Source: DASZCR01 sp035942915 (GTDB taxonomy: Bacteria > Acidobacteriota > Blastocatellia > Pyrinomonadales > Pyrinomonadaceae). From it: a DNA stretch of 41,975 bases. The position numbers and the translations under genes are program-made. Numbering within the stretch: the stretch's first letter is position 1; the number at the start of each line of letters is the position of its first letter. Under the pieces are notes generated by a model that did no database searches, was not told where the DNA came from, and saw only the letters and a list, made by a program, of their open reading frames with translations. The stretch is from assembly GCA_035942915.1 (NCBI GenBank), contig DASZCR010000265.1:1-41975 (forward strand), read 5' to 3'. Shown here in pieces: positions 1-8,008 of the stretch.

Positions 1-117
1 AAACAGGAGTGTCTCGATTACATCAAAGAGGTCTGGACGGATATGCGCCCTTTGAGCCTACGCAAGAAGATGGAGGAGCAGGCGGGCGAGACGGGCGGCA
101 TCCGGGGCGACCTCTAA
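1..117 (+). CDS. C-terminal end of an unrecognised protein (partial)
   Basis: An open frame enters from the left edge and ends at TAA 115-117. It encodes the last 38 residues of a protein, a charged helical-looking tail (contains DYIKEVWTDMRPLSLRKKM) ending in IRGDL. No family can be named from so little. It lies 29 nt upstream of queD on the same strand, so the two may be co-transcribed. Confidence 0.55.
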   Translation, partial: KQECLDYIKEVWTDMRPLSLRKKMEEQAGETGGIRGDL

Positions 118-146
118 GCTGAGGGAAGGGGCTGAATCAAACGAGC

Positions 147-530
147 ATGGCAGGACAGTTTGAAGTGATGATTGAGCGCAACTTTTCGAGCGCGCATCAG
201 TTGCGCGGCTACAAGGGAAAGTGCGAGAACCTGCACGGTCATAACTACCGCATCGAAATCTTCGCGCGCGGGCGCGAACTCGACAACATCGGCCTGCTCG
301 TCGATTTCGGTGAACTGAAGGCGGCTGCCGACGAGATTGTCAACTATCTCGACCATCGCAACATCAACGAACTGCCGCCCTTCGACGAGGAACTCAATCC
401 GTCGGCCGAAAACCTCGCGCGCTACATTCTCGAACAGGTCGGCGCACGCGTCTCGGACAAGCGCGTGCAGGTCTACAAGGTGCGCTGCTACGAAACGCCG
501 ACGAGCGTCGCCACTTATCAGTTGGATTAA
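147..530 (+). CDS. queD: 6-carboxytetrahydropterin synthase (QueD family)
   Basis: This 127-residue protein matches the QueD/PTPS family in length and motifs. QueD converts dihydroneopterin triphosphate to 6-carboxytetrahydropterin in the cytosol, the second step of queuosine/7-deazapurine synthesis. The zinc ligands are visible as His17, His30 and His32 (the last two in LHGHNY). The expected nucleophile is Cys26 (KCENLHGH). Asp69-His70 (LDHRN) and Glu116 (CYETP) complete the active site. The CxxxHGH spacing favours QueD over eukaryotic-type 6-pyruvoyl synthase. No queC, queE or queF is visible nearby. The gene is followed by a strong hairpin and a convergent NtrC-type gene. Confidence 0.93.
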   Translation: MAGQFEVMIERNFSSAHQLRGYKGKCENLHGHNYRIEIFARGRELDNIGLLVDFGELKAAADEIVNYLDHRNINELPPFDEELNPSAENLARYILEQVGARVSDKRVQVYKVRCYETPTSVATYQLD

Positions 531-552
531 CTGAAGAGGCAGCCAACGCAGG

Positions 553-593
553 AGTCAGGAGTCTGAAGTGATTAGAACTTCAGACTCCTGACT
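553..593. repeat. 17-bp perfect inverted repeat (possible bidirectional terminator)
   Basis: Arms 553-569 and 577-593 are perfect reverse complements separated by a 7-nt loop. The element sits between the convergent queD and NtrC-type genes. The arms are built from the iterated word GGAGTC/GAGTC rather than being GC-rich, and no clear U-tract follows the right arm. It could terminate both genes or be a small dispersed hairpin element. Confidence 0.7.
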
Positions 594-602
594 TCTCTCT
601 TT

Positions 603-1991
603 TTACGAAGTGATGAGCGCGGGGATGTCGATTTTGTACTTGCGGATTTTGCTGTAGAGGCGCGGGCGGTAGATGCCGAGCAGGTTCGCGGCCGCCTGCT
701 TGTTGCCACCCGTGCGTTGGAGCGTCTTTTCGATGACCAGTTTTTCAATCTCTTCGAGCGTGAGGTTGGGCGGCACGTCCCATCCGGCGCTCTGCGCCGC
801 CTTCTCCGGCAGCGAGCCGTTGTCGAAGGGCAGGTCAACCGGTTCTATCTTGTTGTTCTTGGCGAGCAGCACGGCGCGCTCGATGACGTTCTGAAGCTCG
901 CGGACGTTGCCCGGCCAGCTGTGTGCGAACAGTCGTTGGTAGGCCGTCTGCGAGATGCCGTTAATCTGTCGCTGATACTTGCGCGCGTACATCTTGAGGA
1001 AGTGCTCGGTCAAAATCTGGATGTCCTCGGTGCGCTCGCGCAAGGGCGGAACGTGAATCGTGATGGTCGAGATGCGATAGAAGAGGTCGTCGCGCAGCAA
1101 ACCGTCGCGGATGGCGTCGGCCGGTGGCCGGTTGGTCGAGGAGATAAGACGGAAGTCTACGGCATAGGTCTTCTCCGAGCCGATTTTGCGATAGCTGCGT
1201 TCCTGCAACACGCGCAACAGTTTCGGCTGCAACTCGACCGGCATCTCCGCGATTTCGTCGAGCAGGAGCGAGCCTCCGGCCGCGTGCTGGATGAGACCGT
1301 CTTTGTCGGCGTGCGCGCCCGTGAATGCGCCCTTCGTGTGGCCGAAGAGTTCCGACTCGATAAGCTCTTTCGGCAGCGCCGCGCAGTTGACCTTGATGAA
1401 CGGTTTTTTGGCGCGCAGAGAGTTGTAATGGATGGCGTTGGCGATGAGTTCCTTGCCCGTGCCGGACTCGCCGACGATGAGGACGTTGGCATCCGACTTG
1501 GCGACCGATTCGATGGTCTCGTAGATGGTCTGCATCGCTTTGGACGCGCCGATGATGTTGAAGTATTCGGCGCGCGCGCCGAGTTGCCGCAGCATTGTCT
1601 CGGTCTGCGCCATCAGGTCGCGCCGTTCGAGAGCCTTCTCGACGAGCGGTTGGAGCACCTCGAAATCGAAGGGCTTTTCGAGAAACCAGAACGCCCCGGC
1701 CTTCGTCGCCTCGACGGCGCGCGCCACCGTCCCGTAGCCGGTGACGACGATGACTTCGGTCGCGGGCTGCGCGTCCTTGATGTGCTTGATAACTTCCATC
1801 CCGTCCATGTCTGGAAGTTGGAGGTCGCAAATGGCGAGGTGGTGGGCGCCCCGGTCGAAGAGTTCGATGGCCTCCGCGCCGTTCGAGGCCGTGTCAACGG
1901 TGTAGCCGTCCTCCGCTAAGTTCTGCTTGAGAGAGTCGGCCATCATCGGCTCGTCATCGACCACCAGAATCCGTACATCTTTACGTTCCAC
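603..1991 (-). CDS. NtrC-family sigma-54-dependent response regulator
   Basis: This 462-residue regulator has the standard three-part layout. The receiver domain (about 1-120) has the acidic pair in VDDE, phospho-acceptor Asp56 and Lys106 (EKPFDF). The AAA+ domain has Walker A GESGTGK (174-180), the sigma-54 contact loop GAFTGA (221-226) and Walker B LLLDEI (242-247). A Fis-type helix-turn-helix closes the protein (about 425-457). All key residues are present, so it should activate sigma-54 promoters when phosphorylated. It lies 102 nt downstream of a kinase-like gene on the same strand, its probable partner. The C-terminal helix motif differs from the PilR-type regulator at 14663-16117. Target genes cannot be told from the window. 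Confidence 0.93.
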   Translation of the reverse strand: MERKDVRILVVDDEPMMADSLKQNLAEDGYTVDTASNGAEAIELFDRGAHHLAICDLQLPDMDGMEVIKHIKDAQPATEVIVVTGYGTVARAVEATKAGAFWFLEKPFDFEVLQPLVEKALERRDLMAQTETMLRQLGARAEYFNIIGASKAMQTIYETIESVAKSDANVLIVGESGTGKELIANAIHYNSLRAKKPFIKVNCAALPKELIESELFGHTKGAFTGAHADKDGLIQHAAGGSLLLDEIAEMPVELQPKLLRVLQERSYRKIGSEKTYAVDFRLISSTNRPPADAIRDGLLRDDLFYRISTITIHVPPLRERTEDIQILTEHFLKMYARKYQRQINGISQTAYQRLFAHSWPGNVRELQNVIERAVLLAKNNKIEPVDLPFDNGSLPEKAAQSAGWDVPPNLTLEEIEKLVIEKTLQRTGGNKQAAANLLGIYRPRLYSKIRKYKIDIPALITS

Positions 1992-2093
1992 TTTCGACTG
2001 TCTCCTTGTTTGTCGGGTCTGTGCCGCGACGATTAAAAAGGGCGTCCGGCATCCTTGTCAGTTCGTTACTTCTTCGGAGAGAGAGACACTCTT

Positions 2094-2789
2094 TCAGCGC
2101 GCCAGCGGCAGACGCGCGCGCAGCAGGCCGTGCTCCTCTGCCACCTCGCCGCCGTGCGCGCGGATGACCTTCGCCGCCAGCGCCATCTTTAAGCCCTGAC
2201 TACCGGCATAAGAATCGAAGATGCTCGCGCCCGTCTCCGCGCCCGCCGAGGCCGCGACGGGGAAGCCGCGCCACTCGACGACGGCCGACGCACGCGCGCC
2301 ATCTCCGTCCGCGCCTGCCTCCTCGCGCCGCAGACGGACTTCGGGCGCATGGCTTGCGCCGCTTTTGTCCTGCCCGGCGGTGGCGACGCTCGCAGCGGTA
2401 ATGTTCTTGAACGCGTCGGTCAAAAACGCCGGGTCGAAATCGCCTTCGTAGGGGCCGTCGGAAGTCTCCAACGCGGCGACGCCATCGGCCGCTTCGGCGA
2501 GCAGACGCGAGAGGTCTGCGCGCGGCTGGCGGCGCAACTCCAAAGGCCGCCCCAGACGGACGAGGACGTTCATCTCCGTCGCCGCACGCTCAAGACCGGC
2601 GATGAGTTTGCCGATGGTCTCCAATTCGTCGGCCGGTCGGTCGCTCTTCTCAAGCCGTTTGCGCAGGAAAGTGGCATAGAGTTTGAGACCATTAAGCTGG
2701 TTCTTAATATCGTGGACGATTTGGACGGACGCGCTCCCAAGCTGGCGGAGCGTCTCCGGGTCTTCTAACTCCGTTTTTAACGGCTTCAT
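2094..2789 (-). CDS. Soluble histidine-kinase-like protein with degenerate ATPase domain
   Basis: The ATG at 2789 gives 231 residues. An upstream in-frame ATG at 2912 would add 41 residues with no domain character. An H-box is clear (VHDIKNQLNGLK, His26) followed by a long helix, as in HisKA dimerisation domains. The C-terminal half resembles HATPase_c only in part. A weak N-box (FKNITAAS) and a G2-like stretch (QGLKMALAAKVIRAHGG) remain, but the DxGxG G1 box is missing. There is no membrane segment or sensor domain. It probably pairs with the NtrC-type regulator downstream. It may act as a phosphotransfer protein rather than a true kinase, by analogy with ChpT and Spo0B; that role is inference. 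Confidence 0.75.
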   Translation of the reverse strand: MKPLKTELEDPETLRQLGSASVQIVHDIKNQLNGLKLYATFLRKRLEKSDRPADELETIGKLIAGLERAATEMNVLVRLGRPLELRRQPRADLSRLLAEAADGVAALETSDGPYEGDFDPAFLTDAFKNITAASVATAGQDKSGASHAPEVRLRREEAGADGDGARASAVVEWRGFPVAASAGAETGASIFDSYAGSQGLKMALAAKVIRAHGGEVAEEHGLLRARLPLAR

Positions 2790-3004
2790 CTCGCTTCTCG
2801 ACCCTCTCGCGGTACCGGGAATAAAGCGTCGGCTCGGAGGGAAAAGTCCCTGTCGCCTGTACGAATTAAGCCCAAAATGCGTTGTCTGTTGTGTCGTGTT
2901 TCGATGCGGCATCTTAGCAAATCTCGTAACTGTTTGCTAGTCATACGGCGGGCACTTGTCGAAAGCTCTTGACGTTGGTTGGCAATTTATAGGATTTATA
3001 GGGA

Positions 3005-3391
3005 ATGGCAGAACAGAATGGTGCCGGGCTGACCGTCCTCGTGGTCGAAGACTTCGAGGATAACCGCTTTATGATGAGGCGTTTACTCGAAATGAGCGGT
3101 TATCGCGTGGTAGAGGCCGTGAACGGTCAGGAGGCCGTCGAGACGGCCACGCGCGAACGTCCCGACCTGATTTTGATGGACTTGAGCCTGCCCTTGCTCG
3201 ACGGTCTGGCGGCGACGCGCCGGATACGCCAGCAGGACGGCCTCTCGCAAGTTCCCATCGTCGCCGTCTCGGCCCACGACACGGCCGATTTCCACGCCGA
3301 CGCCCTCGCCGCCGGTTGCAACGAATACGTCACCAAGCCCATCGACTTCGACCAGTTGGAGGGACTCCTGAGCCGCCTCATCAGAAGATAG
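3005..3391 (+). CDS. Single-domain CheY-like response regulator
   Basis: The 128-residue protein is a bare receiver domain. It has the acidic residues VVEDFEDN (15-19), phospho-acceptor Asp59 (ILMDLSLP), the Ser/Thr position in VSAHD and Lys111 (VTKPIDF). There is no output domain. The YVTKPIDF form is typical of receivers working with hybrid or PAS kinases. It is divergent from the kinase-like gene at 2789 and is the first of four plus-strand signalling genes. It may receive phosphate from the large kinase at 3996-6413. An AT-rich stretch with a tandem TTTATAGG repeat (2986-3003) lies directly before the start and may contain the promoter. Confidence 0.92.
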   Translation: MAEQNGAGLTVLVVEDFEDNRFMMRRLLEMSGYRVVEAVNGQEAVETATRERPDLILMDLSLPLLDGLAATRRIRQQDGLSQVPIVAVSAHDTADFHADALAAGCNEYVTKPIDFDQLEGLLSRLIRR

Positions 3392-3465
3392 TGATAGGTG
3401 ATGGGTGAGAGGTGATAGGAGAAATCCTGTTTTGTCCTATCACCCATCACCCATCACCTCTCACC
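3391..3465. repeat. 30-bp imperfect inverted repeat made of GGTGATG words
   Basis: Arm 3391-3420 and the reverse complement of 3436-3465 agree at 27 of 30 positions, around a loop of about 15 nt. Both arms are made of iterated GGTGATG/GGTGAGA words. The element begins on the stop codon of the receiver gene and ends 12 nt before the next start. It could act as an attenuator or RNA-stability element, or be a small dispersed hairpin repeat. Confidence 0.75.
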
Positions 3466-3477
3466 TGTGTCAAACGC

Positions 3478-3999
3478 ATGCCCGAACGCTACGCCCCCCT
3501 GTTCCGCCTCCATCTCGACCCTCTGGCGCGCGCGTGGGTCGATGAAATCTACGCTGACCGACGCACGGAATTGCCCGCCATGCTCTCTTACAGAGAGTTG
3601 GTCGAACACCTCCCGGAACTGTTCGAGGAACTGGCGCGCCTGCTCGACATGGCCGCGCCCTACGGCGAAATCATCGAGTCCGTGCGCCGTTTTCGCTTTC
3701 ACGCGCAGGTCAGGTTTCAACAAGGTTGCCTGATTGATGAAGTGGCACGCGAGTTGATGATTCTTCGCGACGTTCTCGGTGATTTTCTGTGGCGCGAAGG
3801 CTTGAGCGCCACCAATGGGGACTTCTGGGAGTTGCGCGAGGCCTTGAGGCGCACCGATGCCTTCGTCGATGAGTTGATTGCACAGGTCGTGCTCGTCTAC
3901 GCCGCCACTTTGCGGCCGAACGTGCCGACGCGCACCTCGACGTGGCCGCCGCCGCGCCGTCGCAAGACGGACTTTCCCAGACGCGAAGAGCAGCCATGA
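3478..3999 (+). CDS. RsbRD-N-like helical sensor protein
   Basis: The ATG at 3478 gives 173 residues; the longer frame from 3412 would be translated from the inverted repeat. The protein is all-helical in appearance, with a conserved-looking core (YGEIIESVRRFRFHAQVRF, then LIDEVARELMILRDVLGDFL). This resembles the N-terminal RsbT co-antagonist (RsbRD-N) domain often found in front of histidine kinases. The C-terminus is proline- and arginine-rich and probably disordered. Its stop overlaps the kinase start (ATGA), so the two products are translationally coupled. A separate sensory subunit for that kinase is the likely role; the family call is from memory of the pattern. Confidence 0.6.
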   Translation: MPERYAPLFRLHLDPLARAWVDEIYADRRTELPAMLSYRELVEHLPELFEELARLLDMAAPYGEIIESVRRFRFHAQVRFQQGCLIDEVARELMILRDVLGDFLWREGLSATNGDFWELREALRRTDAFVDELIAQVVLVYAATLRPNVPTRTSTWPPPRRRKTDFPRREEQP

Positions 4000-6413
4000 A
4001 GCGACGCCGCCGCAGCGAAGAGACACAGGTCAGTCTGGACGTGCGCACCAAACTCCTGGTGATGCTCGCCCTGCTCTCTCTGCCGCTGCTCGTCATCAGC
4101 CTCGTCCAACTCAGCAGCTACGACCGACACCTCAACGAACAGGCGAAAATCATCGCGCGCATCGAGACGACGGCCGCTGCCGGGGCGCTCGAATCATGGA
4201 TTGAAGACAACGGCGCGCGCCTCTCACAGCCGTCGCCGCAGCAGTCCGACGCGCCGCCCGCAGGCCACCCGTCGCTCGACAGTGAGACGGCGCGCGGCCT
4301 CTACGCATACCTGCACAAACACTCGACGCAGACGGCCGATACGGTCGTCGCCGTCCTCGACCCGCAAGGCCGCTTCGTGCCGAACCCTGCGGCAGCGGCG
4401 ACGAACGCCAATGGCCTGCGCGCACCGGAGGACATCCGCCCCGGCGTCGGGCAGAGAGAATGGGCTGACGGCGTGCGGCGCGTGACCAGCGTCCGGCGCG
4501 TCGAGCCGAGCGGTTGGAGCGTGGCGGTCGGCGTGCCGCCGCCTGAAGACACCCCGGCCGGTCGCTCCGTGCTCGTGCTGACGGCGACCTGGGCGCTCGC
4601 CCTGCTCTCGTCGAGTTTGCTTGCCGTCTGGGCGGTCGGCCGTTTTACGAAACCGATTCGACGCCTCGCCGCCACCGCCTCGACGCTCGGCGAAGGAAAC
4701 CTTCAGGAGCGCGCCGTCGTCGAGACCGAAGACGAGGTCGGGACGCTCGCCAACAGCTTCAACCAGATGGCCGCGCGTCTGCAAAAGAAGTTCGAGCAGG
4801 TCAGGCGTCAGAGCGAATTTATCGGCGAGGTGCTCGACAGTCTGCCGCTTGGCGTCGTCGTCCTCGATGCGAGCCTCATTGTCAGGAAAGTCAACTCGGC
4901 CTTCGCTTCCATCATCGGACGCGACGCCGCTACGCTCAACGGTCGCGGCCTCTACGAAGCGGCGGCCGGACTCGCCGTCATGAGCGAGGTCGTCGAGGAC
5001 GTGCGCCGCACGCGCCGCGCTTTCGTCAACTACGGTCTGCCGCTCGACCTGACGGCGCGCAGGGAAGGCGAAGATGAGGCGCAGAAATACTGGGACGTGA
5101 TTTTGTGGCCGGTCAAGGAACAAAGCGAGGCGCGCGGCGATCTAATAGTCATCCTCTCGGAAGTCTCCAAGCGCGTGCGCGCCGAACGGCTTGCAACGGC
5201 CGCCTTCGCCGCCGAGAAAGCGCGCGCCGCCGAGCTTGAGAGCGTCATCAAGCAGATGGACGAGGGCGTCATCATCGTCGACGCGCAGGGTCGTTACCGC
5301 GTCAACCCGGCGGCGGCGAGAGTTCTGGGACGCCAGCCCGGCGAGTTCCGCGACGGCGTCGAGGCGCTGATGACCGACATGGCCTTGCGCGGCATGGACG
5401 GGCGCAAACTTGAGATTGAAGAGACGCCCGTCTGCCGTGCCTTCAGGCGCGGCGAGCATGTCTCGGCCGAGCAGTTCAAGATTGTGCGCGGCGAGGAAGA
5501 CGAGCGTGTGCTCGCCATCGGGGCCACGCCGCTCGTCGGCGAGGACGGGCGCAGGGAAGGCGCGGCGGCCGTCTTCCGCGACATCACAGAGGAGGTGCGC
5601 AGCCATAACGAACTCGTTGACGCCTACGAACGACTGCGCGAGCACGACCGTCTGAAGACGGCCTTCGTCGCCAACATCAGCCACGAGTTACGCACGCCGC
5701 TGAATGTCATCATCGGTCTCTGCCAGTTGCTCGAACGCGACCGCCAGCCCGCGCTCGCGCCCCTGCAATCCGAAGCCGTGACGCGCATGGAGCGCAACGC
5801 GCGCGCGCTGCTCGAACTCGTCAACGACCTGCTCGACTACTCGCGGCTCGAAGCCGGACGCTCGGCGCTCAACATCGAAAGCGTCAACGTCGCAGAAGTT
5901 GTGACATCGGTCGTGGAGACATACGCCAACGAGGCGCGCGACAAGAAAATCAGGATGCGCATCGAGGTTTCGCCCGAACTCGGCTCGGTCGAGAGCGACG
6001 GCAAGAAACTGACGCAAGTGCTGTCGAGCCTCGTCAGCAACGCCCTCAAGTTCACCTCCGACGGCGCGGTCGTCATCCGCGCAGACCTCGACGGCGAACG
6101 CTGGTACGTCGAAGTCTCGGACACGGGCATCGGCATGTCGAGCGACGCGTTGACCTACATCTTCGACGGCTTCCGGCAGGTTGACGACCGGCTCGCGCGC
6201 TCCTACAGCGGCGTCGGCCTCGGCCTCGCCATCACGCGCAAGATAGTCGAACTGCTCGACGGCGAGATAACGGTCGAGAGCAAGCAGAACGAGGGCAGCC
6301 GCTTCCGCATCACGTGGCCGCGACGCGTGCGCGCACGCACGGGCACAGGCTCGCTGCTCAAGGAAGATGCGCTCCGCCTCATCGACGGCGCAGCGGGAAG
6401 GCTCAGCGCGTGA
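3996..6413 (+). CDS. Membrane histidine kinase with HAMP and two PAS domains
   Basis: The ATG at 3996 overlaps the previous stop (ATGA) and gives 805 residues. TM1 (about 19-38) and TM2 (about 192-215) bracket an extracytoplasmic region that looks like a Cache sensor. HAMP (about 216-270) and two PAS-like segments (about 275-395 and 415-535) follow. HisKA carries His563 in NISHELRTPLN. The ATPase domain has an N-box (LVSNALKF), G1 (SDTGIGM) and G2 (GVGLGLAITRKIVELLDG). All catalytic motifs are intact. There is no attached receiver, so the CheY-like protein at 3005-3391 is a plausible target. The next gene overlaps its stop codon. Confidence 0.93.
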   Translation: MKRRRRSEETQVSLDVRTKLLVMLALLSLPLLVISLVQLSSYDRHLNEQAKIIARIETTAAAGALESWIEDNGARLSQPSPQQSDAPPAGHPSLDSETARGLYAYLHKHSTQTADTVVAVLDPQGRFVPNPAAAATNANGLRAPEDIRPGVGQREWADGVRRVTSVRRVEPSGWSVAVGVPPPEDTPAGRSVLVLTATWALALLSSSLLAVWAVGRFTKPIRRLAATASTLGEGNLQERAVVETEDEVGTLANSFNQMAARLQKKFEQVRRQSEFIGEVLDSLPLGVVVLDASLIVRKVNSAFASIIGRDAATLNGRGLYEAAAGLAVMSEVVEDVRRTRRAFVNYGLPLDLTARREGEDEAQKYWDVILWPVKEQSEARGDLIVILSEVSKRVRAERLATAAFAAEKARAAELESVIKQMDEGVIIVDAQGRYRVNPAAARVLGRQPGEFRDGVEALMTDMALRGMDGRKLEIEETPVCRAFRRGEHVSAEQFKIVRGEEDERVLAIGATPLVGEDGRREGAAAVFRDITEEVRSHNELVDAYERLREHDRLKTAFVANISHELRTPLNVIIGLCQLLERDRQPALAPLQSEAVTRMERNARALLELVNDLLDYSRLEAGRSALNIESVNVAEVVTSVVETYANEARDKKIRMRIEVSPELGSVESDGKKLTQVLSSLVSNALKFTSDGAVVIRADLDGERWYVEVSDTGIGMSSDALTYIFDGFRQVDDRLARSYSGVGLGLAITRKIVELLDGEITVESKQNEGSRFRITWPRRVRARTGTGSLLKEDALRLIDGAAGRLSA

Positions 6414-7207
6414 AGTCGTGGGAGCACGAAGACGACGCCGCCGCAATTGAATCGAAGAGGAAGGAGTTTGTCAGCAAAGTGATTGTCTGTCGCAACTGCG
6501 CCGAAGAACTGAGCGAAGGCCAGACCTTCTGTCCCTACTGCGGAGCCGCGCAGAACGACGTGGCCGAAGCGCAACGACCGACCTCGACGGCCGCCAACGC
6601 TGCCGACACCTCGACGGCTCTCCAACGCGTCGAGTCCGAAGACACAGACCGTTGGGTTGAAGAGGCGGCTGCGCGCCGCAGCGCACCGCCCGCCTCTTTC
6701 TCGACGTTTGAGCGGCGCGACGGCGAGATGAGAGGCTCGCGTCTCAAACTGTTCCTCGCCATCGGGATTGCCTCCGCCGTGCTCGTCGCAGGGCTTGCCT
6801 ATCTCGTCACGCGTCCGCGCGCGCAGTCAACAGACCCGCGTCTCGCAGATGCGCTTCGTCCCGGCTCGCCTGAGTTTGAGCAGTACCGCGAGCGGCTCGT
6901 GCTTGAGTTCGATGCCGACCAGAACGCGATGACGCACGAGCGCGCGCTCGGCGATGTGGTGGTCACGATGGAGCCGGTCGTGCGCAACTTCACGGGGCGC
7001 GTCGTGACGGGGCTGGAACTGCGCGCGACGGGACTCGACCTCTCGAATCAGGTCATCAAAGAACGCACTTTCGTCGTCATTCCAGACCGCCAGCCACCGC
7101 TTGAGCCGAACCGGACGACGACGCCGATGCTCAGATTTGAAGGGGTCAAAAAGGACAACATCCCGGCGAGCCTGAAGGTGGAAATCACGGGCTTCAAACT
7201 CAGGTGA
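6410..7207 (+). CDS. Zinc-ribbon single-pass membrane protein
   Basis: The GTG at 6410 overlaps the kinase stop (GTGA) and gives 265 residues. A GTG at 6479 behind AGGAAGGAG (6459-6467) is an alternative start that would begin right at the zinc ribbon. The N-terminus has a four-cysteine ribbon (VCRNCAEEL, then FCPYCGAAQ). A low-complexity stretch and one membrane segment (LFLAIGIASAVLVAGLAYLV) follow, then a beta-rich domain of about 120 residues outside the membrane. Proteins of this shape are common in acidobacteria and have no assigned role. Overlap with the kinase suggests a part in the same signalling output. Confidence 0.8.
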   Translation: MKSWEHEDDAAAIESKRKEFVSKVIVCRNCAEELSEGQTFCPYCGAAQNDVAEAQRPTSTAANAADTSTALQRVESEDTDRWVEEAAARRSAPPASFSTFERRDGEMRGSRLKLFLAIGIASAVLVAGLAYLVTRPRAQSTDPRLADALRPGSPEFEQYRERLVLEFDADQNAMTHERALGDVVVTMEPVVRNFTGRVVTGLELRATGLDLSNQVIKERTFVVIPDRQPPLEPNRTTTPMLRFEGVKKDNIPASLKVEITGFKLR

Positions 7208-7241
7208 CCGGGAGAGAACAATCCGGCACGGCCGAAAACGT

Positions 7242-7278
7242 CAGCGGCATCTATGACGCAAGTTCATAGATGCCGCTG
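7242..7278. terminator. Hairpin between convergent genes
   Basis: A 15-bp perfect stem (7242-7256 with 7264-7278) closes a 7-nt loop. It sits 35 nt after the zinc-ribbon gene stop and about 100 nt beyond the stop of the convergent lectin gene. The following TTGTCT is only a weak U-tract. It is best read as a bidirectional terminator. Confidence 0.7.
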
Positions 7279-7378
7279 TTGTCTGCGAAACGAAGTCGAG
7301 CGGCTTTACCGCCCGCGATGAACTCAGAGGAGGTTAACGGGTCGTCCGCTGACGGCCTTTCGCCTCCGGTCGGCGGTG

Positions 7379-7789
7379 TTAACTGGGATAACCGCCGACG
7401 TACCACTTATCCTTGTCCCAACAATACTCTGTGACCTTGTTCTGATTGTCGCGCACGTAGACGCGAATGTAAGCCTGTCCCTGTTGCACCCATGAGGTGG
7501 CGTCGGCGCCGACGCCGTTGGCCGAGAAGGCGCCGACGTACCACTTGTCTTTGTCCCAGCAATACTCGGTAATCTTGCCCGCAGAGTTCCCGACGTAAAC
7601 CCTTATGTGAATCTGGCCGCCGCTGTCGAGCCATGAGGTCGCGCCGACGGTCGTGCCTTGTTGTGAGAAGCCTCCTGTATACCAACTGCCGTCGTAAGCC
7701 TGTTCGGTAACGGTTTGCCCGTTGCTTTTGTAGACACGCAAGTGAGTTTGGGTGTCAAACCATGAGACGGCACTGACATAGCCTGCCAT
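7379..7789 (-). CDS. RSL/AAL-type fucose-binding beta-propeller lectin
   Basis: The 136-residue protein is three tandem repeats of about 44 residues (about 7-43, 49-89 and 97-134). It strongly resembles Ralstonia RSL and Burkholderia BambL, which bind L-fucose. Each repeat shows SW, then (L/I)RVY, then TE, then a W-rich turn. The Arg and Glu expected to hold the sugar are Arg18/Glu29, Arg63/Glu75 and Arg109/Glu121. EYCWDKDKWYVG is identical in repeats 2 and 3, while repeat 1 has diverged to EQAYDGSWYTGG. RSL has two repeats and trimerises into a six-blade propeller; three repeats would need only a dimer. There is no signal peptide, also true of RSL. AAGGAG lies just before the ATG. Confidence 0.9.
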   Translation of the reverse strand: MAGYVSAVSWFDTQTHLRVYKSNGQTVTEQAYDGSWYTGGFSQQGTTVGATSWLDSGGQIHIRVYVGNSAGKITEYCWDKDKWYVGAFSANGVGADATSWVQQGQAYIRVYVRDNQNKVTEYCWDKDKWYVGGYPS

Positions 7790-7874
7790 AGTTGTTCTCC
7801 TTTGTGAGTGTAAGGTGTACGTGCAGACGAGGTTTCGGATTCGTTGAGGCCACCCGAAGGGTTCGTAAGGCGGT

Positions 7875-7907
7875 GTATCATCGCACTCCGACCTCCCCTC
7901 ATGTCAA
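7875..7907 (-). promoter_or_regulatory. Possible sigma-70 promoter of the lectin gene
   Basis: Read on the minus strand there is a perfect TTGACA (7907-7902), and a TGATAC-like -10 (7880-7875) lies 21 nt further on. The spacing is too long for a good promoter. It is listed because it lies about 90 bp upstream of the lectin start in a gene-free stretch. Confidence 0.3.
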
Positions 7908-8008
7908 GCGTTCGACTGGCGGTCGAGTCACCGTCTGAACGTGTGAGGCACAACGGAAATGTTTATGGAGGAGATGAACCTGCTAGAGAGAGCAATATCT
8001 GTGCGCTC

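Noticed and set aside
717..1919. 400-residue plus-strand frame opposite the NtrC-type gene
   Set aside because: It mirrors a gene with all catalytic motifs, its translation is Val/Arg/Asp/Leu-rich with no domain, and it has no ribosome site. High GC makes such antisense frames common.
3942..3995. Earlier in-frame start for the large histidine kinase
   Set aside because: The ATG at 3996 overlaps the previous stop and begins just before the first membrane segment; the extra 18 residues are unlike a protein start.
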